A DNA stretch of 64,000 nucleotides from Oncomelania hupensis (GCA_036898135.1 CM072513.1:77601963-77665962); one strand, 5' to 3'. Shown: positions 34,002-43,539, counted from the first letter of the stretch. Program-made: numbers and translations. Notes: generated from the letters alone by a model not told the origin.

Positions 34002-36205
34002 CTGATGCTTATAAAGCTGCAGGTGTATTACCATTACGTGAATGGAGGAAATTATCATGTGCTAAATATATAATGAGGGCATCTGCAGTTGACAATTTCA
34101 CAGATTCAGAATTAGAAATACGCTCTGATTTACATTTTCCCAAAAGAGCACACAGTATTAATTATTTACAGACTATTTTAACGTATGCAAATGAGCTCAT
34201 GAACAAACCTAATTTAAATTGTAAATTCGGTTCAAACAAAATTTCACAAATACCTATACCTAATTGGGAACTTCAACGAGCAAATTTTGACATAGACTAT
34301 TCTGAATTAAGAAAACAGGAAAACGGCATTTTATTAGCAGCAGTAGCAAAGGAACGTATCTATGAAAAATATTATTCTTACCTACAAATTTATACTGATG
34401 GTTCTGTTTTAGAATCAGGTGAAACAGGAGCAGGTTATGTTTTACCTGCTTTAAAAGTTAACGAGGCTTACTTTTTAGGGAAAGGGCATTCAATATTTAC
34501 TGCGGAACTTATTGTTATACTTACCCCTTGGGGTCATGAGCAATCTTGCCACCGTAGATTGTTCTAACCTATACAGGGAAAAGTGAAAGCCCCAGTTGAA
34601 AACCTGTCTTTCCTTTATAGGCATGACCGATTCACTGCGGCAACAGTATCCCCGTTGGAGTGCCGGGGGTTTCAGTATAAATAGTACTCCCACTTTCTGG
34701 AAATTTAGTGCTTTAAATTCCCACTGTCGCTGTCTTTCTCATTTGCTCTTTCTCATTCCTGCTCTGTCCTATCAATCTGCTATACTATCTTCTTCTTTGC
34801 TAGATCAGTGACCTACCTTTTTTCTTGAAAACTCTTCCTGGACAAGACTCCTTGTTTGTGTATGAGGTCTGTTGGATCAGCTTGGGAATGTTGGACGCTT
34901 TCTGCCAGGTGGTCAGTCTGTAAAGCAGTGAGCTGTGTTACAAAGGTTGCGGTTCGATTTCTAGTGGCGCGGACATAAAAAGAACATTGGCTGTGAGCAC
35001 GGGCCATCTTACTGTTGCTGCTAGTATGTTTTCTATCTTAGTGTACAGTTTCCCTTCTCCTTCATCGTCCCCGTTGGGGTGCCGGGGGTTTCAGTATAAA
35101 TAGTATCCCCCACTTTCTGGAAATTTAGTGCTTTAAATTCCCACTGTCGCTGTCTTTCTCATTTGCTCTTTCTCATTCCTGCTCTGTTCTATCAATCTGC
35201 TATACAATCTTCTTCTTCACTAGACCAGTCACCTACCTTTTTTTCTTGAAAACTCTTCCGGGACAAGACTCCTTATTTGTGTGTGAGGTTTGTTGGATCA
35301 GCTTGGGAATGTTGGACGCTTTCTGCCAGGTGGTCACTAGGGCTTCCTATGATGTTATTATTTAGCAATATAGGCATTTTATATGTATGTGTTTTGTTGA
35401 TAATTTATAATGATGTTTGTATTCTATTTTATTTTTGTAACCGGGGGTTTGATTAGTTGGGGTAAAGCCTCAGCCGTCCCCTGCGTGGGATGTCTTTATT
35501 GTAAAGTGACTGGCCGGTGGAGGGCTTTCAATTTTCCCACTAGGGTTGTTTCAGCAGATCTTTTATGCGGATCGGGGGTTGTCCGGTCCTGATTTGGCTC
35601 GGAAGAGTCCGCTGGACCTAAAGCAACAATCAATCAATCAATATTGCTATACTTATGGCATTGAATAAAATCATTAGTTTACACACTGACTTTCTCAATA
35701 TATTAGTTTGTGTTGATTCTAAATCAGTTTTACAAACTTTGGATTCAAATTTTAATAACGAAGGATGTTATATTATAGATGAAATTAAATATCTTATTCA
35801 TAGTTCAATAATAAATGGAACAAATGTTCAATTTTGCTGGATATCATCTTATAGTGGATTAAATCATAATGACTGGGCTGATAGGATTGCAAAAAAAGGG
35901 GAAAAAATTGAGGTACTGTTATTCAGCTCGATATTCCATTCTCAAAAAATGAAGTATATCGTATAATTGAGAAAATTTAAAAAAATAAATTTCCTTGCAT
36001 TAAATTATATAAGGGGATGTTACATTCCTCGCGGACTGTTATTAATTTAGCATATCGTCTTGCTTTCAATTTCAACTCGTGGAGGACAAAATACTGTAAG
36101 GAAGTTGCTTGCATTTGCAAACAAGCAATTTCTATTAATCATCTCATTAATGACTGCAGTGCAATCGCGCAATATATTCCACAACATATTCGAAATATTC
36201 AGGAA
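34001..36205 (+). pseudogene. LINE C-terminal region with RNase H, split by a chimeric SINE
   Basis: From 34001 one frame reads AAGVLPLREWRKLSCAKYIM, then IYTDGSVLESGETGAGYVLP and FTAELIVIL, where SINE-1 sequence interrupts at 34524. The frame resumes at 35656 with LNILVCVDSKSVLQTL, FCWISSYSGLNHNDWADRIA and KKGEK. The Asp-Glu-Asp-Asp RNase H pattern is visible (TDGS, TAEL, VDSK, WAD). Downstream in another frame, RTKYCKEVACICK then HLINDC resembles the C-terminal Cys-His motif of Jockey/I-group LINEs. Stops and frameshifts after 35960. Assignment to the I/Jockey group is inference. Confidence 0.8.
34524..35642 (+). mobile_element. Chimeric SINE-1 (5'-extended unit + tRNA-SINE segment + SINE-1 body)
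   Basis: A single TSD surrounds the whole: ATTGTTATACTTA at 34511-34523 and ATTGCTATACTTA at 35643-35655 (12 of 13). Segment 1 (34524 to about 34914) has the 5' extension and the first part of SINE-1. At the shared word CAG it switches to a tRNA-derived SINE piece (GTAAAGCAGTGAGCTGTG, box B-like GGTTCGATTTC, to TTCTCCTTCATC). At 35069 it enters a second SINE-1 body, GTCCCCGTTGGGG, ending in an (AATC)n tail. The tRNA-SINE/SINE-1 junction is identical to that at 41926-41945. Confidence 0.88.
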
Positions 36206-36210
36206 AAAAA

Positions 36211-36291
36211 TCTTCTTCTTCTTCTTCTTCTTCTTCTTCTTCTTCTTCTTCTTCTTCTTCTTCTTCTTCTTCTTCTTCTTCTTCTTCTTCG
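36211..36291. repeat. (CTT)n microsatellite
   Basis: Pure (CTT)n just after the LINE fragment. Poly-Leu, poly-Phe, poly-Lys and poly-Glu frames are artefacts. Confidence 0.95.
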
Positions 36292-36337
36292 TAATACTGT
36301 GGATACCCCGTATTCGAGGAAAATGATTCCACAAGGT

Positions 36338-36480
36338 GCATGCTGGGTGTGTTCTTGTTACCGGCACTTACCCGTCTAGGACATGAGCGTCATGATCTTT
36401 AGAGTCCGTTATGATGGAATGTATGCAACACAGACTAGACATCGGTTTATACTCTCATCCGAAGGAGTATTTACTGGATA
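36338..36480 (-). mobile_element. SINE-2 fragment
   Basis: Contains GTGCATGCTGGGTGTG, CACTTACCCGTCTAGGACAT and CGGTTTATACTCTCATCC, the central part of SINE-2. The tail and head are missing. Confidence 0.8.
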
Positions 36481-36675
36481 TCAATTGCAAAATCATTAAT
36501 ATAAGGTCCTGTTGGATGTTTTTTTGTAATGTAAAAAAAAAAAAAAAAAAAACAACAACCAAAAACCAGCCAGTACAGATTATTTACTAGATCTAGTAGA
36601 TTGTTTCTATGAAGCATAAATTAAGAACATTGAATATTATATATGTATACATTCAGAACATTGAATTACATATAT

Positions 36676-36745
36676 GAGATATAATGATCCTGATTCGGCT
36701 TTGTGCAGCCCGCACGATTCTATAAACTATGATTAATTAACAAAA
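36676..36745 (+). repeat. Retroposon 3'-core fragment
   Basis: GATCCTGATTCGGCTTTGTG, then CAGCCCGCACGATTCTATAA and a TTAATTAAC tail. Another divergent version of the SINE-1 3' end. Confidence 0.4.
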
Positions 36746-37036
36746 TATGAGACATAATTAAGATTATTTTACAAGGATTGGTTAGTAGTTATATTGGACG
36801 TCATTTGTATAAGTCGGGCAAATAGAATAGACCCAACGTTTCCCGGCGTGTCGTAAGAGGCGACTAACAGGGGTGATGTTAGCACGGCATCACTGGGCGA
36901 AAGTCTTCTATACAGAAGTCACCGGCCAGGGCGGAGGAACCTCACGTTACTACAGGTTCAACGACCACGTGCTCAGGGCCAAGGCGAGCCACACTGTATT
37001 CGTGGATTTCGGCTGTGGCCAACAGCCTGGAGAGGA

Positions 37037-38056
37037 TTGGGCCCTGCCAGGTCTTTTTTGCCCAAGACACAACACATGATGAGGCTATCCACTAATTCCA
37101 TGCCGGATCGGTCGTCGCCCGGCTACACAAGGACCGCGCCTTCCGTTGGCCACCAGGACGGAGGTGTTAAGTATGCTACTGATGGACAAATTAGCAAGAT
37201 CCGCACGAGAAACAACATCGTCATAGGAACCTGGAATGTCAGGACCCTAACTGCGGAAGGAAAATTAGAAGAACTGGCCCACGAGCTGGACCACTATCGA
37301 TGGAACGTTCTAGGTATCAGCGAACTGCGCTGGAAAGGCCTAGGTGAAACAACGACTGACAAAGGCCACAAGCTCTATTTCAGCGGTAGAGATGACAGGC
37401 ACGAACACGGCGTTGGATTCTTGGTCCACAAGAACATTCTAGCCACTGTCATGGGTTGCCGCCCAGTCTCCAGTAGACTCATTACCATCCGTCTGAGAGC
37501 AACCCCTTTCAACATTACCATCATCCAGGCCTATGCCCCAACATCAGACTATGAAGACAGCGAAGTGGAGGATTTTTATGAAAATATACAGGCGGTCCTT
37601 GACCAAGTGCCGAAGAAGGACATAGTCATAGTGCAAGGCGACTGGAATGCCAAGGTTGGCCAAGATGCGCACCACAACTGGGGAGACACATGTGGACCCC
37701 ACTGCAACAACGAGACAAATGACAGGGGTCTGAGGCTATTGGAGTTTGCCAGATACAACAATCTGGTACTGGCAAACACGCTTGGTCTCCACAAAAAATC
37801 CAGACGATGGACATGGCACAGTCCCGGCGGGGAACATCACAACCAGATCGACTACATCATGGTCAAGAAACGCTTCAGATCAAGCATCAACATTGGCAGG
37901 ACACGCACTTTTCCAGGAGCAGACATTGGAAGTGACCACGATCTCGTGATGATGTCTTTCCGGCTCCATTTGAAGAGAGTAAATACAGCAAAGTGCACTA
38001 GGCTGAAGTTCGACCTGGACAAACTGCAAGACCCGGAGGTGGCAAAAATATTTTAG
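37037..38056 (+). CDS. LINE endonuclease domain (EEP/APE-like), copy D
   Basis: 339-codon frame. Residues 64-71 read GTWNVRTL, the N-terminal catalytic Asn motif. Next come ISELRWKGLGE (the Glu motif), QAYAPTSDYED, GDWNAKVGQD (Asp-x-Asn), NQIDYIMVKKR, and GSDHDLVM at residues 298-305 (Ser-Asp-His). All the apurinic-endonuclease-type catalytic motifs are present. In RTE LINEs this domain nicks the target DNA to prime reverse transcription. The stop at 38054 is probably a mutation, because the same frame continues with recognisable element protein to about 38281 (KPWITPELLDLCDKRRELKK). The first 50 or so residues are poorly conserved, so the true start is uncertain. Such fragments are often misnamed 'craniofacial development protein 2-like'. 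Confidence 0.9.
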   Translation: MGPARSFLPKTQHMMRLSTNSMPDRSSPGYTRTAPSVGHQDGGVKYATDGQISKIRTRNNIVIGTWNVRTLTAEGKLEELAHELDHYRWNVLGISELRWKGLGETTTDKGHKLYFSGRDDRHEHGVGFLVHKNILATVMGCRPVSSRLITIRLRATPFNITIIQAYAPTSDYEDSEVEDFYENIQAVLDQVPKKDIVIVQGDWNAKVGQDAHHNWGDTCGPHCNNETNDRGLRLLEFARYNNLVLANTLGLHKKSRRWTWHSPGGEHHNQIDYIMVKKRFRSSINIGRTRTFPGADIGSDHDLVMMSFRLHLKRVNTAKCTRLKFDLDKLQDPEVAKIF

Positions 38057-38318
38057 GCCACAATTGGAGGGAAATTTGCACCACTGCTTATTTTGGGGGC
38101 AGGCGAAGTAGATGTCAACACCATGACCAATACCTTCAATTCAGCTGTAACAGATGCCGCCACTGAGATCCTTGGCAAGCATCGACCAAAGAAGAAGCCG
38201 TGGATCACACCTGAACTTTTGGATCTGTGTGATAAACGAAGAGAGTTAAAAAAAGAAAAAGAACACCTCACAGGGAGCTGATGTCTACCGAAAAATCAAC
38301 AGTGACATCCGAAAAGGC

Positions 38319-38714
38319 ATGCGCACAGCAAAGGAGAACTGGATAGAAGATCAATGCCAGGAAATAGAGAACAATCTGAACAAGAACAACAGCAAGAAGG
38401 CCTACCAGACTGTGAAGCGGCTGACAAGTGTTAAACAGCCCAAAGTCTCCACTATCCAAAGCAAGTCTGGCATATGCCCTACAGAAGAACAAGAAGTCTT
38501 GGACAGATGGACAGAGTTCTGCTCTGACCTTTACAACCATACACCAAATGGAGACCCATCAGTTCTAGCATGTCCCGAGAGCAAAGAAGAAGAAGAAATC
38601 CTCCCAATTCTCCGGGAAGAAGTTGAGGCAGCAGTGCAATCGCTGAAGAAAGGGAAGTCAGCGGGAGTGGACAACATACCAGCGGAACTGCTAAAGCAGG
38701 AGGAGAAGCGATGA
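38319..38714 (+). CDS. LINE linker between endonuclease and RT, copy D
   Basis: 131-codon frame shifted +1 relative to the flanking domains. It reads AKENWIEDQCQEIENNLNKN, KAYQTVKRLT, ILREEVEAAVQSLKKGKSAG and VDNIPAELL, the region just before RT motif 0 in RTE-type LINEs. The frame ends KQEEKR-stop. A one-base loss in the AAAGCAGGAGG run is the likely reason it no longer joins the RT frame. Not a separate gene; it is part of the original polyprotein. Confidence 0.8.
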   Translation: MRTAKENWIEDQCQEIENNLNKNNSKKAYQTVKRLTSVKQPKVSTIQSKSGICPTEEQEVLDRWTEFCSDLYNHTPNGDPSVLACPESKEEEEILPILREEVEAAVQSLKKGKSAGVDNIPAELLKQEEKR

Positions 38715-40135
38715 CTGATGCTCTCACCATTATCTGTAACAAGATCTGGCAGAGTGGGGAATGGCCTACACCATGGACCCAGTCGCTTGTCATCACTCTT
38801 CCCAAAAAAGGTAACCTTCAGGAGTGTGAAAATTACCGCACCATCAGCCTCATCAGCCATCCCAGCAAAGTCCTCCTGAAAATAATACTCAACAGGTTGA
38901 AACCACAAGCTGAACAAATCATAGCTGAAGAACAAGCAGGATTCATGGCAGGGCGAAGTACCACTGAACAGATTTTCAACCTCAGAATAATCTGTGAGAA
39001 ATACCTACAGCACCAACAACATCTATATCATGTGTTCATAGACTTCAAGAAGGCATTTGACCGAGTCTGGCATGCAGCTCTATGGGCAACCATGAAAGTG
39101 TACAACATCAGCCCTAAAATTATAGAAGTCATCAAAAGCCTGTATGACAAGGCTACCAGTGCAGTCCTCCATAACAGCGTCATCGGGAACTGGTTCAGAA
39201 CAACAATCGGTGTGCGTCAAGGATGCCTACTCTCTCCAACACTCTTCAACATCTTCCTAGAGCGCATCATGTCAGATGCTCTTGCAGATCACGAAGGCAC
39301 AGTCAGCATAGGGGGCAGAGCAATCTCCAATCTTCGTTTTGCGGATGATATTGATGGATTGGCTGGAGAGGAACAAGAACTTGAACAGCTTGTACAGAGG
39401 CTTGACACCACCTCCAGAGCTTATGGAATGGAAATAAGTGCAGAGAAGACCAAAATGATGACCAACAACACCAATGGCATCAACACGGACATCAAAGTAC
39501 AAGGCCAATCCCTCAACACAGTGCACAGCTTCAAATATTTAGGAGCCATTGTGTCAGACAATGGGTCTCGACAGGAAGTCCTCTCCAGGATCGCACAAAC
39601 AACTGCTGCCCTGACAAGGTTGAAGCCCATTTGGAAAGACAGAACCATCAGTCTACATTCCAAAGTAAGACTGCTGCGCTCTCTGGTCATCTCCATCTTC
39701 CTATATGCTTGCGAAGCATGGACCCTCACAGCAGATCTCCAACGAAGAATACAAAGCATGGAGATGAGGTGCTACAGAAGACTTCTGTGCATTTCCTATA
39801 CCCAACACATCACCAACGACGAAGTCCGACAGACCATCACACAAGCCATTGGACAACACGATGACCTGCTCACAGTGGTGAAGAAACGGAAACTCCGATG
39901 GTATGGCCACGTCACCAGATCATCAGGCCTTGCAAAGACCATTCTGCAAGGCACAGTGCAAGGAGGTAGAAGAAGGGGGAGACCGAAAAAGAGGTGGGAG
40001 GACAACATTCGAGAATGGACTGGTTTGACACTGAGCGAAGCCATGAGGGCTGCTGAGGACAGAGAAAGATGGAGTATGCTGGTTAAACGATCATCTGTGG
40101 TGCCCCTACGACCTTCGGGTTATGGGACAGGATAG
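38711..40135 (+). CDS. LINE reverse transcriptase domain, copy D
   Basis: 474-codon frame. RT motifs in order: SLVITLPKKGNLQECENYRT with ISLISHPSKVLLKIIL, EEQAGFMAGRSTTEQIF, FIDFKKAFDRVWHAALW (first catalytic Asp), GVRQGCLLSPTLFNIFLERI, FADDIDG at residue 210 (39338-39349, the catalytic Asp pair), HSFKYLGAIVSDNG, and the C-terminal YACEAWTLTADLQRRIQSME, KLRWYGHVTRSSG and GRPKKRWEDNIREWTG. All catalytic residues are intact. It would synthesise element DNA on nicked chromosomal target. This is the most complete protein-coding region in the window. Whether it can still act is doubtful given the upstream breaks. Confidence 0.92.
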   Translation: MTDALTIICNKIWQSGEWPTPWTQSLVITLPKKGNLQECENYRTISLISHPSKVLLKIILNRLKPQAEQIIAEEQAGFMAGRSTTEQIFNLRIICEKYLQHQQHLYHVFIDFKKAFDRVWHAALWATMKVYNISPKIIEVIKSLYDKATSAVLHNSVIGNWFRTTIGVRQGCLLSPTLFNIFLERIMSDALADHEGTVSIGGRAISNLRFADDIDGLAGEEQELEQLVQRLDTTSRAYGMEISAEKTKMMTNNTNGINTDIKVQGQSLNTVHSFKYLGAIVSDNGSRQEVLSRIAQTTAALTRLKPIWKDRTISLHSKVRLLRSLVISIFLYACEAWTLTADLQRRIQSMEMRCYRRLLCISYTQHITNDEVRQTITQAIGQHDDLLTVVKKRKLRWYGHVTRSSGLAKTILQGTVQGGRRRGRPKKRWEDNIREWTGLTLSEAMRAAEDRERWSMLVKRSSVVPLRPSGYGTG

Positions 40136-40143
40136 GATAGGAT

Positions 40144-40330
40144 TGCATAAGTTATAATTATTTTACAATTTTGATTGTTTAATTGTTCAGTTTTGTGTAC
40201 TTTGTTTAATCCATTTCTCCCTTCATTATGACCATTCCTTATTTGTTTAATATTTTCCCCTGCTCCCATCAAGTCTAAAATCACTTAGTGAACAGACGTT
40301 AAATTAAAGAAACAACAACAACAACAACAT
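40144..40330 (+). other. Unannotated, ending in an (AAC)n retroposon-like tail
   Basis: AGACGTTAAATTAAAGAAAC followed by (AAC)n at about 40310-40329 looks like the 3' end of a V-type SINE/LINE. No body recognised. Confidence 0.4.
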
Positions 40331-40334
40331 GTGT

Positions 40335-40619
40335 GCGCGCGCACACAACCACACACAATTTTGTAAAAACGCCGTTGTGATTACTTTCATGAAACTCTAC
40401 ATACGTTGCTTTGACCTTTTAAAGAATGTGTCCATTTTTTGAAGCTAACCCTAACCCTAACCCTTACTCTAACTCTAAACCTAACCCTAAGCCTAACACA
40501 GCCCTAACCCTAACGGAGCACTGTTTTGACGTCAAAATAACGGGGTCCGTCAAAAGAAAGTCGTAGAGGTTCAAGTGTATGTCAGATTATAAACGTTTCT
40601 ACCTAATCACACATACACA

Positions 40620-40689
<70 letters not shown>

Positions 40690-40700
40690 CACACATTAAC
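40335..40700 (+). repeat. Dispersed repeat with internal CCCTAA telomere-like repeats, copy 1
   Basis: Core is about 40360-40600, flanked by CA/GC-rich dinucleotides on both sides ((CA)n at 40608-40695). 40446-40515 holds (CCCTAA)n with variants, the complement of TTAGGG. Flanking words such as CGCCGTTGTGATTAC, TTTTGACGTCAAAATAACGG and GGTTCAAGTGTATGTCAGA recur inverted at 49019-49245. This is an internal element, not a chromosome end. Confidence 0.8.
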
Positions 40701-41275
40701 ATTAACAACAACAAAAACCAGGAACTCCTTTTTATCACATGCATGCATTTATTTATGTGTTCCTTTGCCTTTGTTTTTTCTTGTGGTCGCTAGAAATAGT
40801 GAAACAACCAAACAGAATATTTTCTGAGGAAAAAACAAATAGAACCCGCGTGAACATTTCAATACAGATTTGTAGCACAACAGAAGACTTTGCCTGCAAG
40901 ACTCAGGCTAAGACATTTTATTCACAACAAAGATACCGGCTGGCGTGCGCGAACGTATATAATTTTTAAGCTTAAAATATGTTACCTCGAGGTAAAACTT
41001 ACTTTGTTAAATACAAAACTTTAGCGAGTTGCGCGTCGCGATGCACAAAGCAGCTTAACGGGCTACTTTTGTAAAAATTTAGGTCAAGCCATATATCCGA
41101 CGTCATCGGAACATCGGCCAATGAACAACCAAAAAAAATGTTGGCGTCAGTGTGGGGCAGCTTCCGTTTAATATCCTCTTGAGATGGCGCTCGAAAAGGA
41201 AACGCGTGTAGCCATTGCTAAAGAAAAAAAAAAGACAGAAAGAACAGCCAACTGGCACGACAACGATTTTAGAAA
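40700..41275. other. Unannotated stretch
   Basis: Nothing recognised on either strand. Confidence 0.5.
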
Positions 41276-41277
41276 GC

Positions 41278-41602
41278 TACTTATTTATTATTATTTATTT
41301 ATTTAATCGTTCTTATATAGCGCTTTTCCAGCTCAAGAGCTGCTCAAGGTGCTGGCCGATACAGGATGTAACTCAAGCCGCCCGAGGCGCCAACTTGCAG
41401 TCTTTGGGCGCATCGTAATAACGCTCCGACAACTGAGCACAATCCTGGGCAGCCAGGGATGGGGGAGAAGGACTAGGTGTATGCTGGGTGTGTTCTTGTC
41501 ACCGGCACTCACCCGTCTAGGACATGAGCGTCAGGATCTTTAAAGTCCGGTATGATGGAATGTATGCGACACAGACTAGACCTCGGTTTATACTCTCATC
41601 CC
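41278..41602 (-). mobile_element. SINE-2 copy
   Basis: Tail (AAAT)n at 41278-41306, then ATCGTTCTTATATAGCGCTT, CAAGAGCTGCTCAAGG, CTGGGCAGCCAGGGATGG, CACCCGTCTAGGACATGAGC and CGGTTTATACTCTCATCC (plus-strand reading). The tRNA-like head is absent. Very similar to 48240-48567. Confidence 0.85.
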
Positions 41603-41770
41603 ATTTTTTGGTTTCTCCTGTTTATTACAACAATTATTTAAGATTAAGGTTATCTATAAAGTTCTTGGTATTTTGTAGTATTTGGTCATTTATAATTTTA
41701 TCGTGATTTATGATTATAGCAGGTTGTTTGTTAATTTTATTGTTGTGGGCTTATTTTTGTGTGTTACAAA

Positions 41771-42661
41771 TGAACATGATAGCTCAGTTGGTAAAGCAGT
41801 GAGCTGTGTTACAAAGGTTGCGGTTCGATTTCTAGTGGCGCGGACATAAAAAGAACATTGGCTGTGAGCACGGGCCATCTTACTGTTGCTGTTAGTATGT
41901 TTTCTATCTTAGTGTACAGTTTCCCTTCTCCTTCATCGTCCCCGTTGGAGTGCCGGGGGTTTCAGTATAAATAGTATCCCCCACTTTCTGGAAATTTAGT
42001 GCTTTAAATTCCCACTGTCGCTGTCTTTCTCATTTGCTCTTTCTCATTCCTGCTCTGTTCTATCAATCTGCTATACAATCTTCTTCTTCACTAGACCAGT
42101 CACCTACCTTTTTTTCTTGAAAACTCTTCCGGGACAAGACTCCTTATTTGTGTGAGAGGTCTGTTGGATCAGCTTGGGAATATTGGACGCTTTCTGCCAG
42201 GTGGTCACTAGGGCTTCCTATGATGTTATTATTTAGCAATGTAGGCATTTTATATGTATGTGTTTTGTTAATAATTTATAATGATGTTTGTATTCTATTT
42301 TGCTTTTGTAAACGGGGGTTCGATAAATTTAAGTACAGCCTCAGCGTCCCCTGCGTGGGATGTCTTTATTGTAAAGTGACTGGCTGATGGAGAGCTTTCA
42401 GTTTTACCACTACGGTTGTTTCAGCAGATCTTTTATGCGGATTGGGGGTTGTCCGGTCCTGATTTGGCTCGGAAGAGTCCGCTGGACCAAAAGCAATAAT
42501 CATGTAATGTAATGTAATGTTCTCCTTCATCCCATGTCGCCTAGTATTGTGTTAAGTGGGCTGAGTAGGTTTCTTGGGCGGTTTGAGTTAGGTTCTGTAT
42601 CAGCCAGCGCCTTGAGGGGCTTTGAAGCTGTACAAGCGCTATACAAAAGTGAATAAGTAAT
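41771..42661 (+). mobile_element. tRNA-derived SINE, host of a nested SINE-1
   Basis: The head has box A TAGCTCAGTTGG at about 41780 and box B GGTTCGATTTC at about 41820-41832. The body continues to TTCTCCTTCATC (41926-41937), is interrupted by SINE-1, and resumes at 42532 with CCATGTCGCCTAGTATTG, CAGCCAGCGCCTTGAGG and AAGCGCTATACAAAAG (a SINE-2-like 3' end). The tRNA-like part cannot close a normal acceptor stem, so it is not a tRNA gene. Confidence 0.8.
41938..42519 (+). mobile_element. SINE-1 copy nested in a tRNA-SINE
   Basis: 582 bp from GTCCCCGTTGGAGTGCC to (AATGT)n. TSD TTCTCCTTCATC, a 12-bp exact match, at 41926-41937 and 42520-42531. It shares rare variants with the chimera at 35069 onward: an extra C in ATCCCCCACTTTC, TATACAATCTTC and CTTCACTAGACC. 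Its 3' half differs from that copy. Confidence 0.9.
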
Positions 42662-42967
42662 TAAAATAACAATTGTTTAATTATGCAGGAAAAGAAAAGG
42701 GAAAATTAAAAAAAAAACTGCTTTGGCACAAGATTGAAAAATCACGCAAACCACACGTTATTCCAAATAAACAATAACAAAAAAAGCACATTTGATGTAT
42801 TAGCTTTCATTTCAATATACAGTGATACATTGGTATTACCAACATAATTAAAACAATATACTGAATTGAAAATGTATAGAAATAACTTTGTTTCCATTAA
42901 TTATCAACACTTAAAAGTACATAAAAGGAGTGCTGGTGTTATCTACTCCTCTTCTTTTCGGTTTTAG
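42662..42967. other. Unannotated AT-rich stretch
   Basis: Nothing recognised. It precedes a possible splice acceptor. Confidence 0.4.
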
Positions 42968-43539
42968 CATCAACTCCTAAGAGAGCACTTGAAAGCTTGG
43001 ACAACCAACCCATTCTTGCCAAGAAAGCGAACACCAATGGTAAAGTATTGCACTATACTAATCAAAAGCATTTATTTGTCAATTTAATAGTAGATGAGGT
43101 ACAGTAAAAGAACAGCAAAACACGGTTTAAAAATGTTTCAGAGGATTTCTGCTTAAACATTTTGTTTCCACTGTCTGCAGTTGTCGGTCCAAGGAAAGGT
43201 GCTCAAGGTCTAACAGGATCATTTCAAGCAGCAAGTGGCAGTGCTAGCAGCGTGGGGACAGCCACTACAAGCATCTCTGCAACTGTCAATGCCTCGGGTT
43301 CCAAAGTTGATAGACTTCGTCCGCTGCAGCATAAAAAATGTAAACCTCTTCAAAGCGAAAAAAAGACATTGAAGTTATGGAAATGGAAATTTAAAAAATC
43401 CACACTGAGCAGGAGCATTTTCGGGAGCAATGAGATCTCTAGCGAAAATGTAAAAAAAAACAAATGCAAAGATGCAGCAAATAAAACTGTTCTACGAGAT
43501 CAAGACGTTGGAAGATGACTTGGGTGTACCAAATTGAAC
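42968..43539 (+). pseudogene. Candidate two-exon ORF remnant, possibly a Harbinger accessory protein
   Basis: Exon 1 (42968-43039, after GGTTTTAG, before GTAAAG) gives TPKRALESLDNQPILAKKAN. The next exon (43181, after TGTCTGCAG) joins in phase and reads VVGPRKGAQGLTGSFQAAS, a Ser/Thr-rich segment, and then a basic stretch. Around 43363-43539 the other frames give IEVMEMEI, EQEHFREQ and QQIKLFYEIKTLEDDLGVPN, a coiled-coil-like end broken by frameshifts. An N-terminal Ser/Thr-rich linker followed by a C-terminal Leu/Glu coiled coil recalls the Myb/SANT-like partner protein of PIF/Harbinger elements. That link is speculative, and no DNA-binding domain is visible here. A host gene fragment is an alternative. 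Confidence 0.35.

Larger units (their letters stand above)
36823..40143 (+). mobile_element. RTE-like LINE copy D, full length and nearly intact
   Basis: About 3.3 kb, the usual RTE size. Organisation: 5' leader shared with copy A, endonuclease, linker, reverse transcriptase, and a short 3' UTR ending in GGGACAGGATAGGATAGGAT, a pentanucleotide tail that copies B, C and F share. The single long ORF expected of RTE is broken only by a TAG at 38054-38056, a frameshift near 38280 and another near 38697. Clade assignment (RTE/BovB-like) rests on the endonuclease and RT motifs and the microsatellite tail. No TSD identified. Confidence 0.9.

Noticed and set aside
37037..38056. Host 'craniofacial development protein 2' gene
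   Set aside because: Motifs are those of a LINE endonuclease and the frame is followed by its own RT and tail; the host-gene name is a common annotation error.
40446..40515. Chromosome-end telomere
   Set aside because: The CCCTAA run is short, degenerate, and lies inside a dispersed element that has a second copy at 49 kb with the same unique flanks.
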